NCBI GenBank assembly: GCA_021776755.1
Contig: JAJFFI010000040.1
Location: 1-11,739, forward strand
Reading direction: 5' to 3'
Source: Alphaproteobacteria bacterium
GTDB lineage: Bacteria > Pseudomonadota > Alphaproteobacteria > JAJFFI01
Length of the DNA stretch: 11,739 bases
The position numbers were made by a program, and so were the translations under genes. The notes beneath the pieces are model-generated. The model saw only the letters and a list, made by a program, of their open reading frames with translations. It did no database searches and was not told the origin of the DNA. This document shows positions 1 through 6,001 of the stretch, in pieces. Position 1 is the first letter of the stretch. The number at the start of each line of letters is the position of its first letter.

Positions 1-177
1 GAGAATGTCGTCAACATGCGCGTGTGTCTGCGCGATGTTGCGGACTTTCCGGCCTTCATCGAGACCTTCCGGGAGATCATGGACGGCCAGAAAACCACCC
101 GCACCTGCATCGGCGGCACCCCGCACCGGAAAGGCGTGAACGTCGAGATCGACTGCGTTGCGATGTTCGACGACTGA
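1..177 (+). CDS. RidA/YjgF-family protein, C-terminal part (5' end outside window)
   Basis: The reading frame is open from base 1 and ends in TGA at 175-177, leaving the last 58 residues. The segment has the RidA/YjgF/UK114 C-terminal pattern: a strand like VVNMRVCLRDVADF, a helix (FIETFREIM), then TTRTCIG where RidA proteins carry the substrate-binding arginine, and VEIDCVAMFDD matching the usual VEIEAIA end with its conserved glutamate. Classical RidA proteins hydrolyse reactive enamines and imines. A catabolic branch comprises 2-aminomuconate deaminases of aminophenol and hydroxyanthranilate pathways. An extradiol dioxygenase and a BoxB homologue lie downstream on the same strand, so a catabolic deaminase role is plausible, but this is inferred from context. 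The N-terminal half cannot be seen. Family assignment is fairly sure; specific function is open. Confidence 0.8.
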   Translation, partial: ENVVNMRVCLRDVADFPAFIETFREIMDGQKTTRTCIGGTPHRKGVNVEIDCVAMFDD

Positions 178-179
178 TC

Positions 180-194
180 GGAGAAGAATTTCTC
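180..194 (+). promoter_or_regulatory. Small hairpin overlapping a GGAGAA ribosome-binding site
   Basis: GAGAA (181-185) and TTCTC (190-194) form a perfect 5-bp inverted repeat around the loop GAAT. The left arm is part of GGAGAA, a good Shine-Dalgarno sequence, nine bases before an ATG at 195 that opens a 31-codon frame. If that frame is translated, the hairpin could mask its ribosome-binding site. The stem is short and AU-rich, so it may be fortuitous. Confidence 0.2.
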
Positions 195-290
195 ATGACA
201 CCTGTTCAATCACAGACGTCTCGCGCAGGGGTCATGGTCTGGGGCCCGCACCCTTCACTGGATTCGGCTGGCAGAGCGGCGTACGCGTAA
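195..290 (+). CDS. Possible 31-residue small ORF between ridA-like and dioxygenase genes
   Basis: ATG at 195 follows GGAGAA at 180-185 with nine-base spacing, and the frame closes with TAA at 288-290, giving 31 residues (MTPVQSQTSRAGVMVWGPHP...). No family is recognised, and no signal peptide or transmembrane segment is seen. It fills most of the 169-base gap between the RidA-like gene and the dioxygenase gene, so it could be a small protein, a leader peptide or untranslated spacer. The good ribosome-binding site is the only positive sign. Confidence 0.2.
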   Translation: MTPVQSQTSRAGVMVWGPHPSLDSAGRAAYA

Positions 291-346
291 AATCAACAAG
301 TTAAACAGCGATCAATTGTGAATTCATCTGAATCCGGAGAGCAGAA

Positions 347-1186
347 ATGACCACCAGAGTCGAGCCCGGGATCTGTCAGGGAATCGTTGTGCCGCATGCC
401 CCGCGCCTCGGCAGGCCGGAGATCGTGCCCGACTTTGCACGGGGGCTGGTCGACGGCCTGATAGAGATGGGCCGCGATGTGATTGCCGCGGCACCGGACG
501 TGCAGATCGTTTGTTCGACCCACTATGTCTCTACCTTCAACTGGCATGCGTCGGTGGTTGCCCGGCACACCGGGCGCTGCGTGGCCCAGGAGGCTCCCGA
601 CATGATTTCGGGCGAGCCATATGACTATCCCGGTGACCCGGAGCTCGGCCGTGCGCTCAAGGCAGAGCTCGAGGCCATCGGCCTGCCGGTCATCGAGAAC
701 GCCGCCGAAGCCTATTCCTGGGACTACGGCACCTGGGTGCCGGTCCACTACATGGACCCGGCCGCCACAGTCCCGATGCTCAACGTCCCGATTGTGCTCG
801 CGGCCGACCTTGAGGAGACGTTCAAGGCCGGTGCCGCCGTTCACCGGGCCTGTGCAAAGACCGGCCGGCGGGCTGCAATGGTCGCCAGCACCAGTTTTTC
901 GCACTTCCTCGTCCGCGGACCCGAGCAATGGCCGACCCAGGAGCGGCAGGACGCAGACGCGCGGTTCATCGGCCTGCTGCTCGACGGCAAGATCGCCGAA
1001 GCCTGGGAGTGGTTCCCCGACTACGCGCCGTTCGTTGTGGGCGAAATGCAGGGCAAGGCGCTGGCCTGGCTCCTTGGCGGCCTGATCGAGGCAGGTGCCG
1101 ACAAATGGCAGGGCAAGCAATATGGCCCCTACGGTCAGTCTTCGGGCAGCGGCAACGCCAATGTCCTGCTCAAGGCGGCCGCATGA
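347..1186 (+). CDS. Class III extradiol ring-cleavage dioxygenase, LigB/AmnB-like
   Basis: This 279-residue protein fits the LigB-type catalytic subunit of class III extradiol dioxygenases (PF02900). It resembles the 2-aminophenol 1,6-dioxygenase beta subunit AmnB in its order of motifs and length (AmnB is about 305). The expected Fe(II) ligands are visible: His17 (IVVPHAP), His59 (CSTHYVS) and Glu233 (VGEMQGKA). The likely acid/base histidine is His186 (STSFSHFL), and DYGTWVPVH ending in His134 matches the conserved DYGT...H segment. The glycine-rich YGPYGQSSGSGNA near the C-terminus also fits. The start is ATG 347, with GGAGA at 336-340. Members use O2 to cleave catechols, aminophenols or hydroxylated heteroaromatics next to the hydroxyl group. 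The true substrate is unknown. No non-catalytic alpha partner (AmnA/LigA) is seen here; it could lie upstream of the window or be absent. The boxB-like gene follows after 37 bases, suggesting one operon. Confidence 0.85.
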   Translation: MTTRVEPGICQGIVVPHAPRLGRPEIVPDFARGLVDGLIEMGRDVIAAAPDVQIVCSTHYVSTFNWHASVVARHTGRCVAQEAPDMISGEPYDYPGDPELGRALKAELEAIGLPVIENAAEAYSWDYGTWVPVHYMDPAATVPMLNVPIVLAADLEETFKAGAAVHRACAKTGRRAAMVASTSFSHFLVRGPEQWPTQERQDADARFIGLLLDGKIAEAWEWFPDYAPFVVGEMQGKALAWLLGGLIEAGADKWQGKQYGPYGQSSGSGNANVLLKAAA

Positions 1187-1223
1187 AATCGATCTTTATC
1201 AATAGTTTGAGCGTTGTTCAGAT

Positions 1224-2642
1224 ATGAGTTCGTTCGATTTGAAAGGCGTCATCCCGAACAATGTCGGGCTCGACGAGAAGCCCGAGCTTGCGGCCATGCT
1301 CGGCGCTTTTCGCGAGGACTTTCTCGGCTGGTGGGGCGAGATGGGGCCGGAGGGTTTCGATCACGCGCAGGTCTGGCTGCGCACGCCGACGGGCGTCGAT
1401 GCCAAGGGATGGGCGAGCTATGACTATGTGGCGCTCGCCGACTACCGCTGGGGAATTTTTCAGGCCGAGCGGGACCCGGACGAGCTTGCCGCCTTCGGTG
1501 CGCAGGCCGGCACGCCGAAGTCTGACTGTATCCCGGCAGGCTTCCGCGAGGCGATGATCAAGCTGCTCGTGACCCAGGGCGACACCGAGCCGGGGTCGGT
1601 CGAGCAGTCCCGCCGCCTCGGCCGCATCGCTCCCTCGCTCTACGACCTCCGCAACCTCTTCCAGTTCCATGTCGAGGAAGGCCGGCATCTCTGGGCGATG
1701 GTGCACCTGCTCGGCGAGCATTTCGGCAAGGACGGCGCGCATGAGTCCGAGGGCCTGCTTGAGCGCCGGTCGGGCGATGCCGAAAACCCGCGCATTCTGC
1801 AGGCCTTCAACTCGCCCGTGACCGAATGGCTGTCATTTTTCTTCTGGTGCACGCTCGCCGACCGCGACGGCAAGTACCAGCTCCTCGCCATGAGCGAGAG
1901 CGGCTTCGATCCGCTGGCCCGCACCTGCCGCTTCATGCTGTTCGAGGAGGCCCATCACATGTTCATGGGCGATGACGGGCTCCGCCGGGTCCTGCAACGC
2001 ACCGCAGACCTGATGATCGAGCACGATACCGACGACGTCGCGCCCCACGGCGGCATCAATCTCGCGACCTTCCAGCGCTATCTGAACTACTGGGCGCCGC
2101 AGACGATCGATCTCTTTGGCAACGAGGTCTCGGACTGGGCCGAGCGGCTGTTCGATGCGGGCATCAAGGGCCGTGCCTACGAGTCGATTCGCTACGAGGA
2201 TCATGTGAGGCTCGACGACGCGGTCGAGATTTCCCTGCCGGGGGAGGACGGCGCGCTCGAGATGCGGTCGATGCCCCAGCGCCGGGTGCTGAACGAGGTT
2301 CTCCGGCGCGACTATCTCCGCGAACTCGACACCACCGTGCGGCGCTGGAACCGGATGCTGCGGAAGGCCGGCATCGCGACCGAAATCCGGCTGCCGGATT
2401 CGCGCTTCAACCGCAAGATCGGTACCTACAAGTCGTCTTATTTCACGCCAGATGGAAGGCCAATCAACAAGCTGGCCTATGAAGCAGGGCTGTCCGATTG
2501 GCTGCCCTCAGCCGCAGAACGCAAGCATGTTCAATCGCTTATGACGCCCGTGTTCGCGCCGGGCAAGGTCGCCGGCTGGATCGCACCGCCGTCCCGGGGC
2601 ATTGGCGGCGAGGCTGTCGATTTCGAATACGTGAAGCTCTGA
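1224..2642 (+). CDS. boxB: Benzoyl-CoA 2,3-epoxidase oxygenase subunit, BoxB-like diiron enzyme
   Basis: At 472 residues this matches the length of BoxB (about 473). It shares its hallmark stretches: IPNNV at the N-terminus, DYRWGIF (residues 73-79), QGDTEP (118-123), YDLRNLFQ (140-147), RRSGDAENPRIL (181-192) and ESGFDPLAR (225-233). The six diiron ligands of BoxB can be placed as Glu122, Glu152, His155, Asp213, Glu242 and His245, so the site looks intact. BoxB with its reductase BoxA turns benzoyl-CoA into the 2,3-epoxide in aerobic CoA-dependent benzoate degradation, and the lyase BoxC then opens the ring. Neither boxA nor boxC is in the window. The neighbours are RidA-like and extradiol dioxygenase genes, so a substituted (for example amino- or hydroxy-) benzoyl-CoA substrate is possible. 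ATG 1224 has only a weak ribosome-binding site, suggesting translation from the upstream message. It converges with sixA, seven bases away. Confidence 0.88.
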   Translation: MSSFDLKGVIPNNVGLDEKPELAAMLGAFREDFLGWWGEMGPEGFDHAQVWLRTPTGVDAKGWASYDYVALADYRWGIFQAERDPDELAAFGAQAGTPKSDCIPAGFREAMIKLLVTQGDTEPGSVEQSRRLGRIAPSLYDLRNLFQFHVEEGRHLWAMVHLLGEHFGKDGAHESEGLLERRSGDAENPRILQAFNSPVTEWLSFFFWCTLADRDGKYQLLAMSESGFDPLARTCRFMLFEEAHHMFMGDDGLRRVLQRTADLMIEHDTDDVAPHGGINLATFQRYLNYWAPQTIDLFGNEVSDWAERLFDAGIKGRAYESIRYEDHVRLDDAVEISLPGEDGALEMRSMPQRRVLNEVLRRDYLRELDTTVRRWNRMLRKAGIATEIRLPDSRFNRKIGTYKSSYFTPDGRPINKLAYEAGLSDWLPSAAERKHVQSLMTPVFAPGKVAGWIAPPSRGIGGEAVDFEYVKL

Positions 2643-2649
2643 AGCGGCG

Positions 2650-3201
2650 CTAGACGAGGTCTTTAGGCACCGCATATTCGACCAGCTTGCCGCAGCCATC
2701 GGTGAGCGCGCTCCAGCTTTTTGCTTTCAGATCGATGACCGCGACCGCGGCCGTTGGAAACTTCGCGGCGATCCGCGCGAGGTCCGCCTTCGGGCCGCTG
2801 CCGGCAAGCCGCAGGGCGAGCGTATCGATGCCCGAGTGGTGCCCGATCATCATCACCGAGGAATAGGTGTCGTCCGCGCGCTTCAGGCGGTCGAGCAGGA
2901 CCTGATCGCTTTTGAGGTAAATATCACGGTCGAAGGTCACCGGGATCTGCACGCGCAGCACGTCCGAAACCCGATCCCAGGTCTCCACCGTGCGGCGCGA
3001 GGCCGAACACAGCACCATCCCCGGCAGAATGTTGCGCTCCTTTAGCCAGGCGCCCATCAATGTCGCGGCGCGCGCCCCGCGGGGCGCCAGCGGCCGGTCG
3101 AAATCCCGCAACCCGGCGTCGGTCCAGGCCGATTTGGCATGCCGCATGAGGATGATCCGGCGATTTGTGCCGGCGTTCCCGTTGCGCTTGGTGAAGGACA
3201 T
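2650..3201 (-). CDS. sixA: Phosphohistidine phosphatase SixA-type (histidine phosphatase superfamily)
   Basis: This 183-residue protein has the phosphoglycerate-mutase-like phosphatase fold signature: [11 protein letters not shown] with catalytic Arg20-His21 near the N-terminus, DRPLAPRG (35-42) typical of Six[11 protein letters not shown] with Arg69, and the second catalytic histidine in MIGHHSGI (His121). SixA enzymes remove phosphate from histidine on proteins; in E. coli the reported targets are ArcB and the nitrogen phosphotransferase protein NPr. The start at 3201 is supported by GAGGAA a few bases upstream on the minus strand. The gene is divergent from ppk, whose product works through a phosphohistidine, and convergent with the boxB-like gene. 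The target here is unknown. An extra Asn/Gly-rich start of about 14 residues precedes the first strand. Confidence 0.88.
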   Translation of the reverse strand: MSFTKRNGNAGTNRRIILMRHAKSAWTDAGLRDFDRPLAPRGARAATLMGAWLKERNILPGMVLCSASRRTVETWDRVSDVLRVQIPVTFDRDIYLKSDQVLLDRLKRADDTYSSVMMIGHHSGIDTLALRLAGSGPKADLARIAAKFPTAAVAVIDLKAKSWSALTDGCGKLVEYAVPKDLV

Positions 3202-3232
3202 CGATGTTCCTCAATATCGTGCAGCCAGATCC

Positions 3233-3260
3233 CGCGGGCCTCAGCGCCATGCGGCCCGCG
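3233..3260. repeat. GC-rich inverted repeat in the sixA-ppk divergent region
   Basis: CGCGGGCC (3233-3240) and GGCCCGCG (3253-3260) are perfect 8-bp reverse complements around a 12-base loop. The element lies just upstream of sixA and could form a hairpin in the sixA leader or act as an operator. Nothing else supports a function. Confidence 0.3.
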
Positions 3261-3278
3261 TTGGCGGGCGCGCCGCAT

Positions 3279-3296
3279 CTATCACAAACCTGTCAC
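3279..3296 (+). promoter_or_regulatory. Putative Pho box (PhoB site) upstream of ppk
   Basis: Two direct heptamers, CTATCAC (3279-3285) and CTGTCAC (3290-3296), are separated by AAAC, giving the 11-base period of the PhoB-site consensus CTGTCAT-N4-CTGTCAT; the second copy differs from it at one base and the first at two. ppk belongs to the Pho regulon in several proteobacteria, so the site's place in the ppk upstream region makes sense. A weak -10 candidate, CATGAT (3315-3320), lies 18 bases downstream. The site could also affect the divergent sixA gene. Confidence 0.6.
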
Positions 3297-3409
3297 AGTC
3301 TGCATGCAATTTTCCATGATTGCGCCTCGACCACCATGCAAAGCGCGCGTTACAAAATTCTGGCAGGACGCTAGTCTCCGCCACTCGCCGACAACTACAG
3401 GAATTCGGT

Positions 3410-3461
3410 GGCCCAATTTGATGGCCCGATTTGATGGAAAGCCTGCCCTGATGGAAAGCCT
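3410..3461 (+). repeat. Imperfect tandem duplications over the ppk start region
   Basis: Two adjacent short duplications overlap. A 13-base unit, GGCCC(A/G)ATTTGAT, occurs at 3410-3422 and 3423-3435. GATGGAAAGCCT then occurs at 3433-3444 and again at 3450-3461. Each copy carries an ATG, so candidate starts appear at 3421, 3434 and 3451; 3421 and 3451 are in the ppk frame and 3434 is not. The pattern fits replication slippage and makes the start ambiguous. Confidence 0.7.
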
Positions 3462-5757
3462 CGAAAACGCAACCCAGCCAACGGCGGTGCCGGAGGGGCG
3501 ACTGACGGACGTGAAGCTCAAGCGCGCGCCCGAGCGGTTCATCAACCGCGAGCTCTCGTGGCTCGCATTCAACGAGCGGGTGCTGGAAGAGGCACACAGT
3601 CCGAACCATCCCTTGCTGGAACGCTTGCGCTTCCTGTCGATCTCGGGCTCGAACCTCGACGAATTCTACATGGTGCGCGTTGCGGGCCTGATGGGCCAGG
3701 TCGAAGCCGGCATCTCGGCCACGAGCCAGGACGGCCTTACGCCGGCCCAACAGCTCGAGGCCATCAACCAGCGCGCCCGCACCCTGATCGCCGATCAGCA
3801 GTCGACATGGGTGGGGCTGGTGGCGGAGCTTGCCGAACAGGACATCGAAGTCATCACTTCGGACGGCTTGTCGCGCATCGACCGGCAATGGCTGGAACAG
3901 CACTTTCTCGACAATATCTTCCCGGTCCTCAGCCCGATCGCCGTCGATCCGGCGCATCCGTTTCCCTTCATTCCGAACCTCGAGTTCGGACTGGTCTTCG
4001 ATCTTATGCCGCCGGACCGGCCGGAGCCCGTGATCGCGCTCGTCAGGCTGCCCAGTCCGCTAGCGCGTTTCGTGCGCATTCCCGACCAAAGCGGAAAGAT
4101 CCGCTTTCTGCCGCTCGAAGACGTCGTCAGCCTCTTCATCGGCCACCTGATTCCCGGCTTCAAGGTGCAGGAACTGGGGCATTTCAGGGTCATCCGCGAC
4201 AGCGAGATTGAGATCGAGGAGGAGGCGGCCGATCTTGCGGGTGTCTTTGAAAGCGCGCTGAAGCGCCGGCGCCGGGGCAATGTAATCCGGCTTTCGGTAA
4301 ATAGCGGAATGCCGGCCCGGCTGCGCGATTTCCTCGTCGATCAGCTCCACATCGAACCGCAGAACCTGTTTGCCCATGACGGCATCGTGGGCGTCGCGGA
4401 TGTCTCGCAGATCATAACCGATGAGCGCCCCGAGTTGCTGTTCAAGGCCTACGACCCGCGGTTTCCCGAGCGCATCCGTGACTTCGGCGGTGACTGTTTT
4501 GCCGCGATCCACGCCAAGGACATCATCGTCCACCACCCTTATGAGAGCTTCAACGTGGTCGTCCAGTTTCTCCGCCAGGCGGCCAACGACCCGCAGGTCG
4601 TGGCGATCAAGCAGACCTTCTACCGGACCAGCAAGGACAGCCCGATCGTACGGGCACTGATCGAGGCGGCCGAGGCGGGCAAGTCGGTAACTGCGCTGGT
4701 CGAGCTCAAGGCGCGGTTCGACGAAGAGGCCAACATCCGCTGGGCCCGCGACCTCGAACGCGCCGGCGTGCAGGTCGTCTACGGCTTCATGGACCTGAAG
4801 ACCCACGCGAAGGTGTCGCTCGTGGTCCGCCGCGAAGGCGGCCGCCTGCAGAGCTATGCCCACTACGGCACCGGCAACTATCACCCGATCACCGCCCGCA
4901 TCTACACCGATCTCTCGTTCTTCACCTGCGACCCGACGCTCACGCGCGACGCGGCCATGCTGTTCAATTTCATGACCGGCTACGCCCGGCCCGAACCCAT
5001 GAAGGAAGTGTCGATTGCACCTTTCGAATTGCGCGACACGATCAAAGAGGGGATCGCCGCCGAGATCGCGAACGCCAAGGCCGGCAAGCCCGCCGCGATC
5101 TGGGCGAAAATGAACTCGCTGGTCGACGAAGAGATGATCGACGCGCTCTACAAGGCCTCGAAGGCCGGAGTGCAGATCGATCTGATCATTCGCGGGATTT
5201 GTTGCCTCCGCCCGGGATTGCCCGGCCTGTCCGCGAACATCCGCGTCAAGAGCATCATCGGCCGCTTTCTCGAGCATTCACGCATCATTTGCTTCGGCAA
5301 CGGTGCACCGCTGCCGTCGCGCGGGGCGAAAGTCTACATTTCGTCGGCCGACTGGATGCCACGAAATCTGGACCACCGGGTCGAGACTCTGGTGCCCATC
5401 AAGAACCCGACCGTCCACGAACAGATTCTCGACCAGATCATGGGCGCCAACCTGCGCGACAAGGTGTGCAGCTGGACACTCGGGCCCGACGGCGAGTACG
5501 AACGCGTGCGGACGGACGGCAAGGGCTTCTCGTGTCACGACTATTTCATGACCAACCCGAGCCTCTCCGGCCGGGGCAGTGCCCTGAAGAAGGCGCCGCC
5601 GGTGCAGCCGCCGCTGTCCGCGCAATCGGCGAAACCGTCGAAGGCGGCGCGCGGCAAGCGCGGCACTCCTGGAACGGCACCCTCGAAGGCTGCGAGCGCG
5701 AAATCAGCAAACGGTGCGAAGTCGACGGGGAAAGAGCCGTCTGAGCCTTCCGAGTGA
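3421..5757 (+). CDS. ppk: Polyphosphate kinase PPK1
   Basis: PPK1 reversibly transfers the terminal phosphate of ATP to polyphosphate through a phosphohistidine. From ATG 3421 the protein has 778 residues; from ATG 3451 it has 768. PPK1s usually have about 690-740. The N-terminal domain starts with [20 protein letters not shown] and contains [20 protein letters not shown]. The central head domain follows, then two phospholipase-D-like domains. His462 in [10 protein letters not shown] matches the autophosphorylated histidine of E. coli PPK (His435), and His619 in RFLEHSRII matches its second essential histidine (His592). The open frame extends upstream to 3139, but that part overlaps sixA and lacks family similarity. 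The start sits in a short duplicated sequence with only weak ribosome-binding sites (GGTGG at 3407-3411 for 3421), so 3421 versus 3451 is uncertain. Residues 720-778 are an Ala/Lys/Ser/Pro-rich tail beyond the catalytic domains. ppx follows after 240 bases. Confidence 0.95.
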   Translation: MARFDGKPALMESLENATQPTAVPEGRLTDVKLKRAPERFINRELSWLAFNERVLEEAHSPNHPLLERLRFLSISGSNLDEFYMVRVAGLMGQVEAGISATSQDGLTPAQQLEAINQRARTLIADQQSTWVGLVAELAEQDIEVITSDGLSRIDRQWLEQHFLDNIFPVLSPIAVDPAHPFPFIPNLEFGLVFDLMPPDRPEPVIALVRLPSPLARFVRIPDQSGKIRFLPLEDVVSLFIGHLIPGFKVQELGHFRVIRDSEIEIEEEAADLAGVFESALKRRRRGNVIRLSVNSGMPARLRDFLVDQLHIEPQNLFAHDGIVGVADVSQIITDERPELLFKAYDPRFPERIRDFGGDCFAAIHAKDIIVHHPYESFNVVVQFLRQAANDPQVVAIKQTFYRTSKDSPIVRALIEAAEAGKSVTALVELKARFDEEANIRWARDLERAGVQVVYGFMDLKTHAKVSLVVRREGGRLQSYAHYGTGNYHPITARIYTDLSFFTCDPTLTRDAAMLFNFMTGYARPEPMKEVSIAPFELRDTIKEGIAAEIANAKAGKPAAIWAKMNSLVDEEMIDALYKASKAGVQIDLIIRGICCLRPGLPGLSANIRVKSIIGRFLEHSRIICFGNGAPLPSRGAKVYISSADWMPRNLDHRVETLVPIKNPTVHEQILDQIMGANLRDKVCSWTLGPDGEYERVRTDGKGFSCHDYFMTNPSLSGRGSALKKAPPVQPPLSAQSAKPSKAARGKRGTPGTAPSKAASAKSANGAKSTGKEPSEPSE

Positions 5758-5765
5758 CGCCAAGC

Positions 5766-5791
5766 CATCGGCGGACACGAATCCGCCGATG
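5766..5791 (+). terminator. Stem-loop after ppk (no U-tract)
   Basis: CATCGGCGGA (5766-5775) and TCCGCCGATG (5782-5791) form a perfect 10-bp stem with a six-base loop, eight bases after the ppk stop. No T-run follows, so it is not a classical intrinsic terminator. It may protect the ppk mRNA 3' end or slow polymerase between ppk and ppx. Confidence 0.5.
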
Positions 5792-5825
5792 CGACCAACG
5801 CGCCGCGCCCGGTAGCTGAACGTCG

Positions 5826-5831
5826 TATAAT
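5826..5831 (+). promoter_or_regulatory. TATAAT -10 candidate between ppk and ppx
   Basis: A perfect TATAAT lies 166 bases before ppx, and a second near match, TATACT, lies at 5927-5932. Neither has a convincing TTGACA-like element 16-18 bases upstream. A small inverted repeat, GAATCT-CGA-AGATTC (5857-5871), lies between them and could be an operator. A ppx-specific promoter in this gap is possible but not shown. Confidence 0.25.
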
Positions 5832-5989
5832 TTCTGATCAGCTGCGGATTTCGGCGGAATCTCGAAGATTCGCGCATTTCCTGCGGCGAGATCGACCGCG
5901 GAAACGGAACCGCCCGCTGGCTCGGCTATACTCAAGGGGTCAGTCGACTTGTTCCCGCGCCGGGCAGTCGGCCAGGAGAGATTTTGGAC

Positions 5990-6001
5990 ATGGCAGGATG
6001 A
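5990..6001 (+). other. Three-codon mini-ORF overlapping the ppx start (possible translational coupling)
   Basis: AGGAGA (5974-5979) is spaced for an ATG at 5990 that reads Met-Ala-Gly-stop. Its TGA (5999-6001) overlaps the ppx ATG (5998-6000) as ATGA. The ppx ATG itself is 18 bases from that Shine-Dalgarno, which is too far for ideal use, though GGCAGG lies immediately before it. Ribosomes may therefore load at the mini-ORF and re-initiate on ppx, or the overlap may be chance. Confidence 0.3.

Noticed and set aside
24..290. 88-codon plus-strand frame overlapping the RidA-like gene end
   Set aside because: Its first part is out of frame with the RidA-like gene and is His/Arg-rich shadow sequence. 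Only the last 31 codons, with their own ribosome-binding site, were kept as a weak candidate.
293..1120. 275-codon minus-strand frame over the dioxygenase gene
   Set aside because: It is a mirror of the well-supported LigB-like gene, has no recognisable motifs, and its composition is typical of an antisense shadow.
3139..3420. Upstream extension of the ppk open frame to 3139
   Set aside because: It runs antisense through the sixA start and the regulatory region, and its peptide does not resemble a PPK N-terminus. Starts at 3421 or 3451 fit better.
4060..5277. 405-codon open frame on the minus strand inside ppk
   Set aside because: It is antisense to the conserved catalytic part of PPK1. Long antisense frames are common in GC-rich DNA, and the peptide shows no domain pattern.
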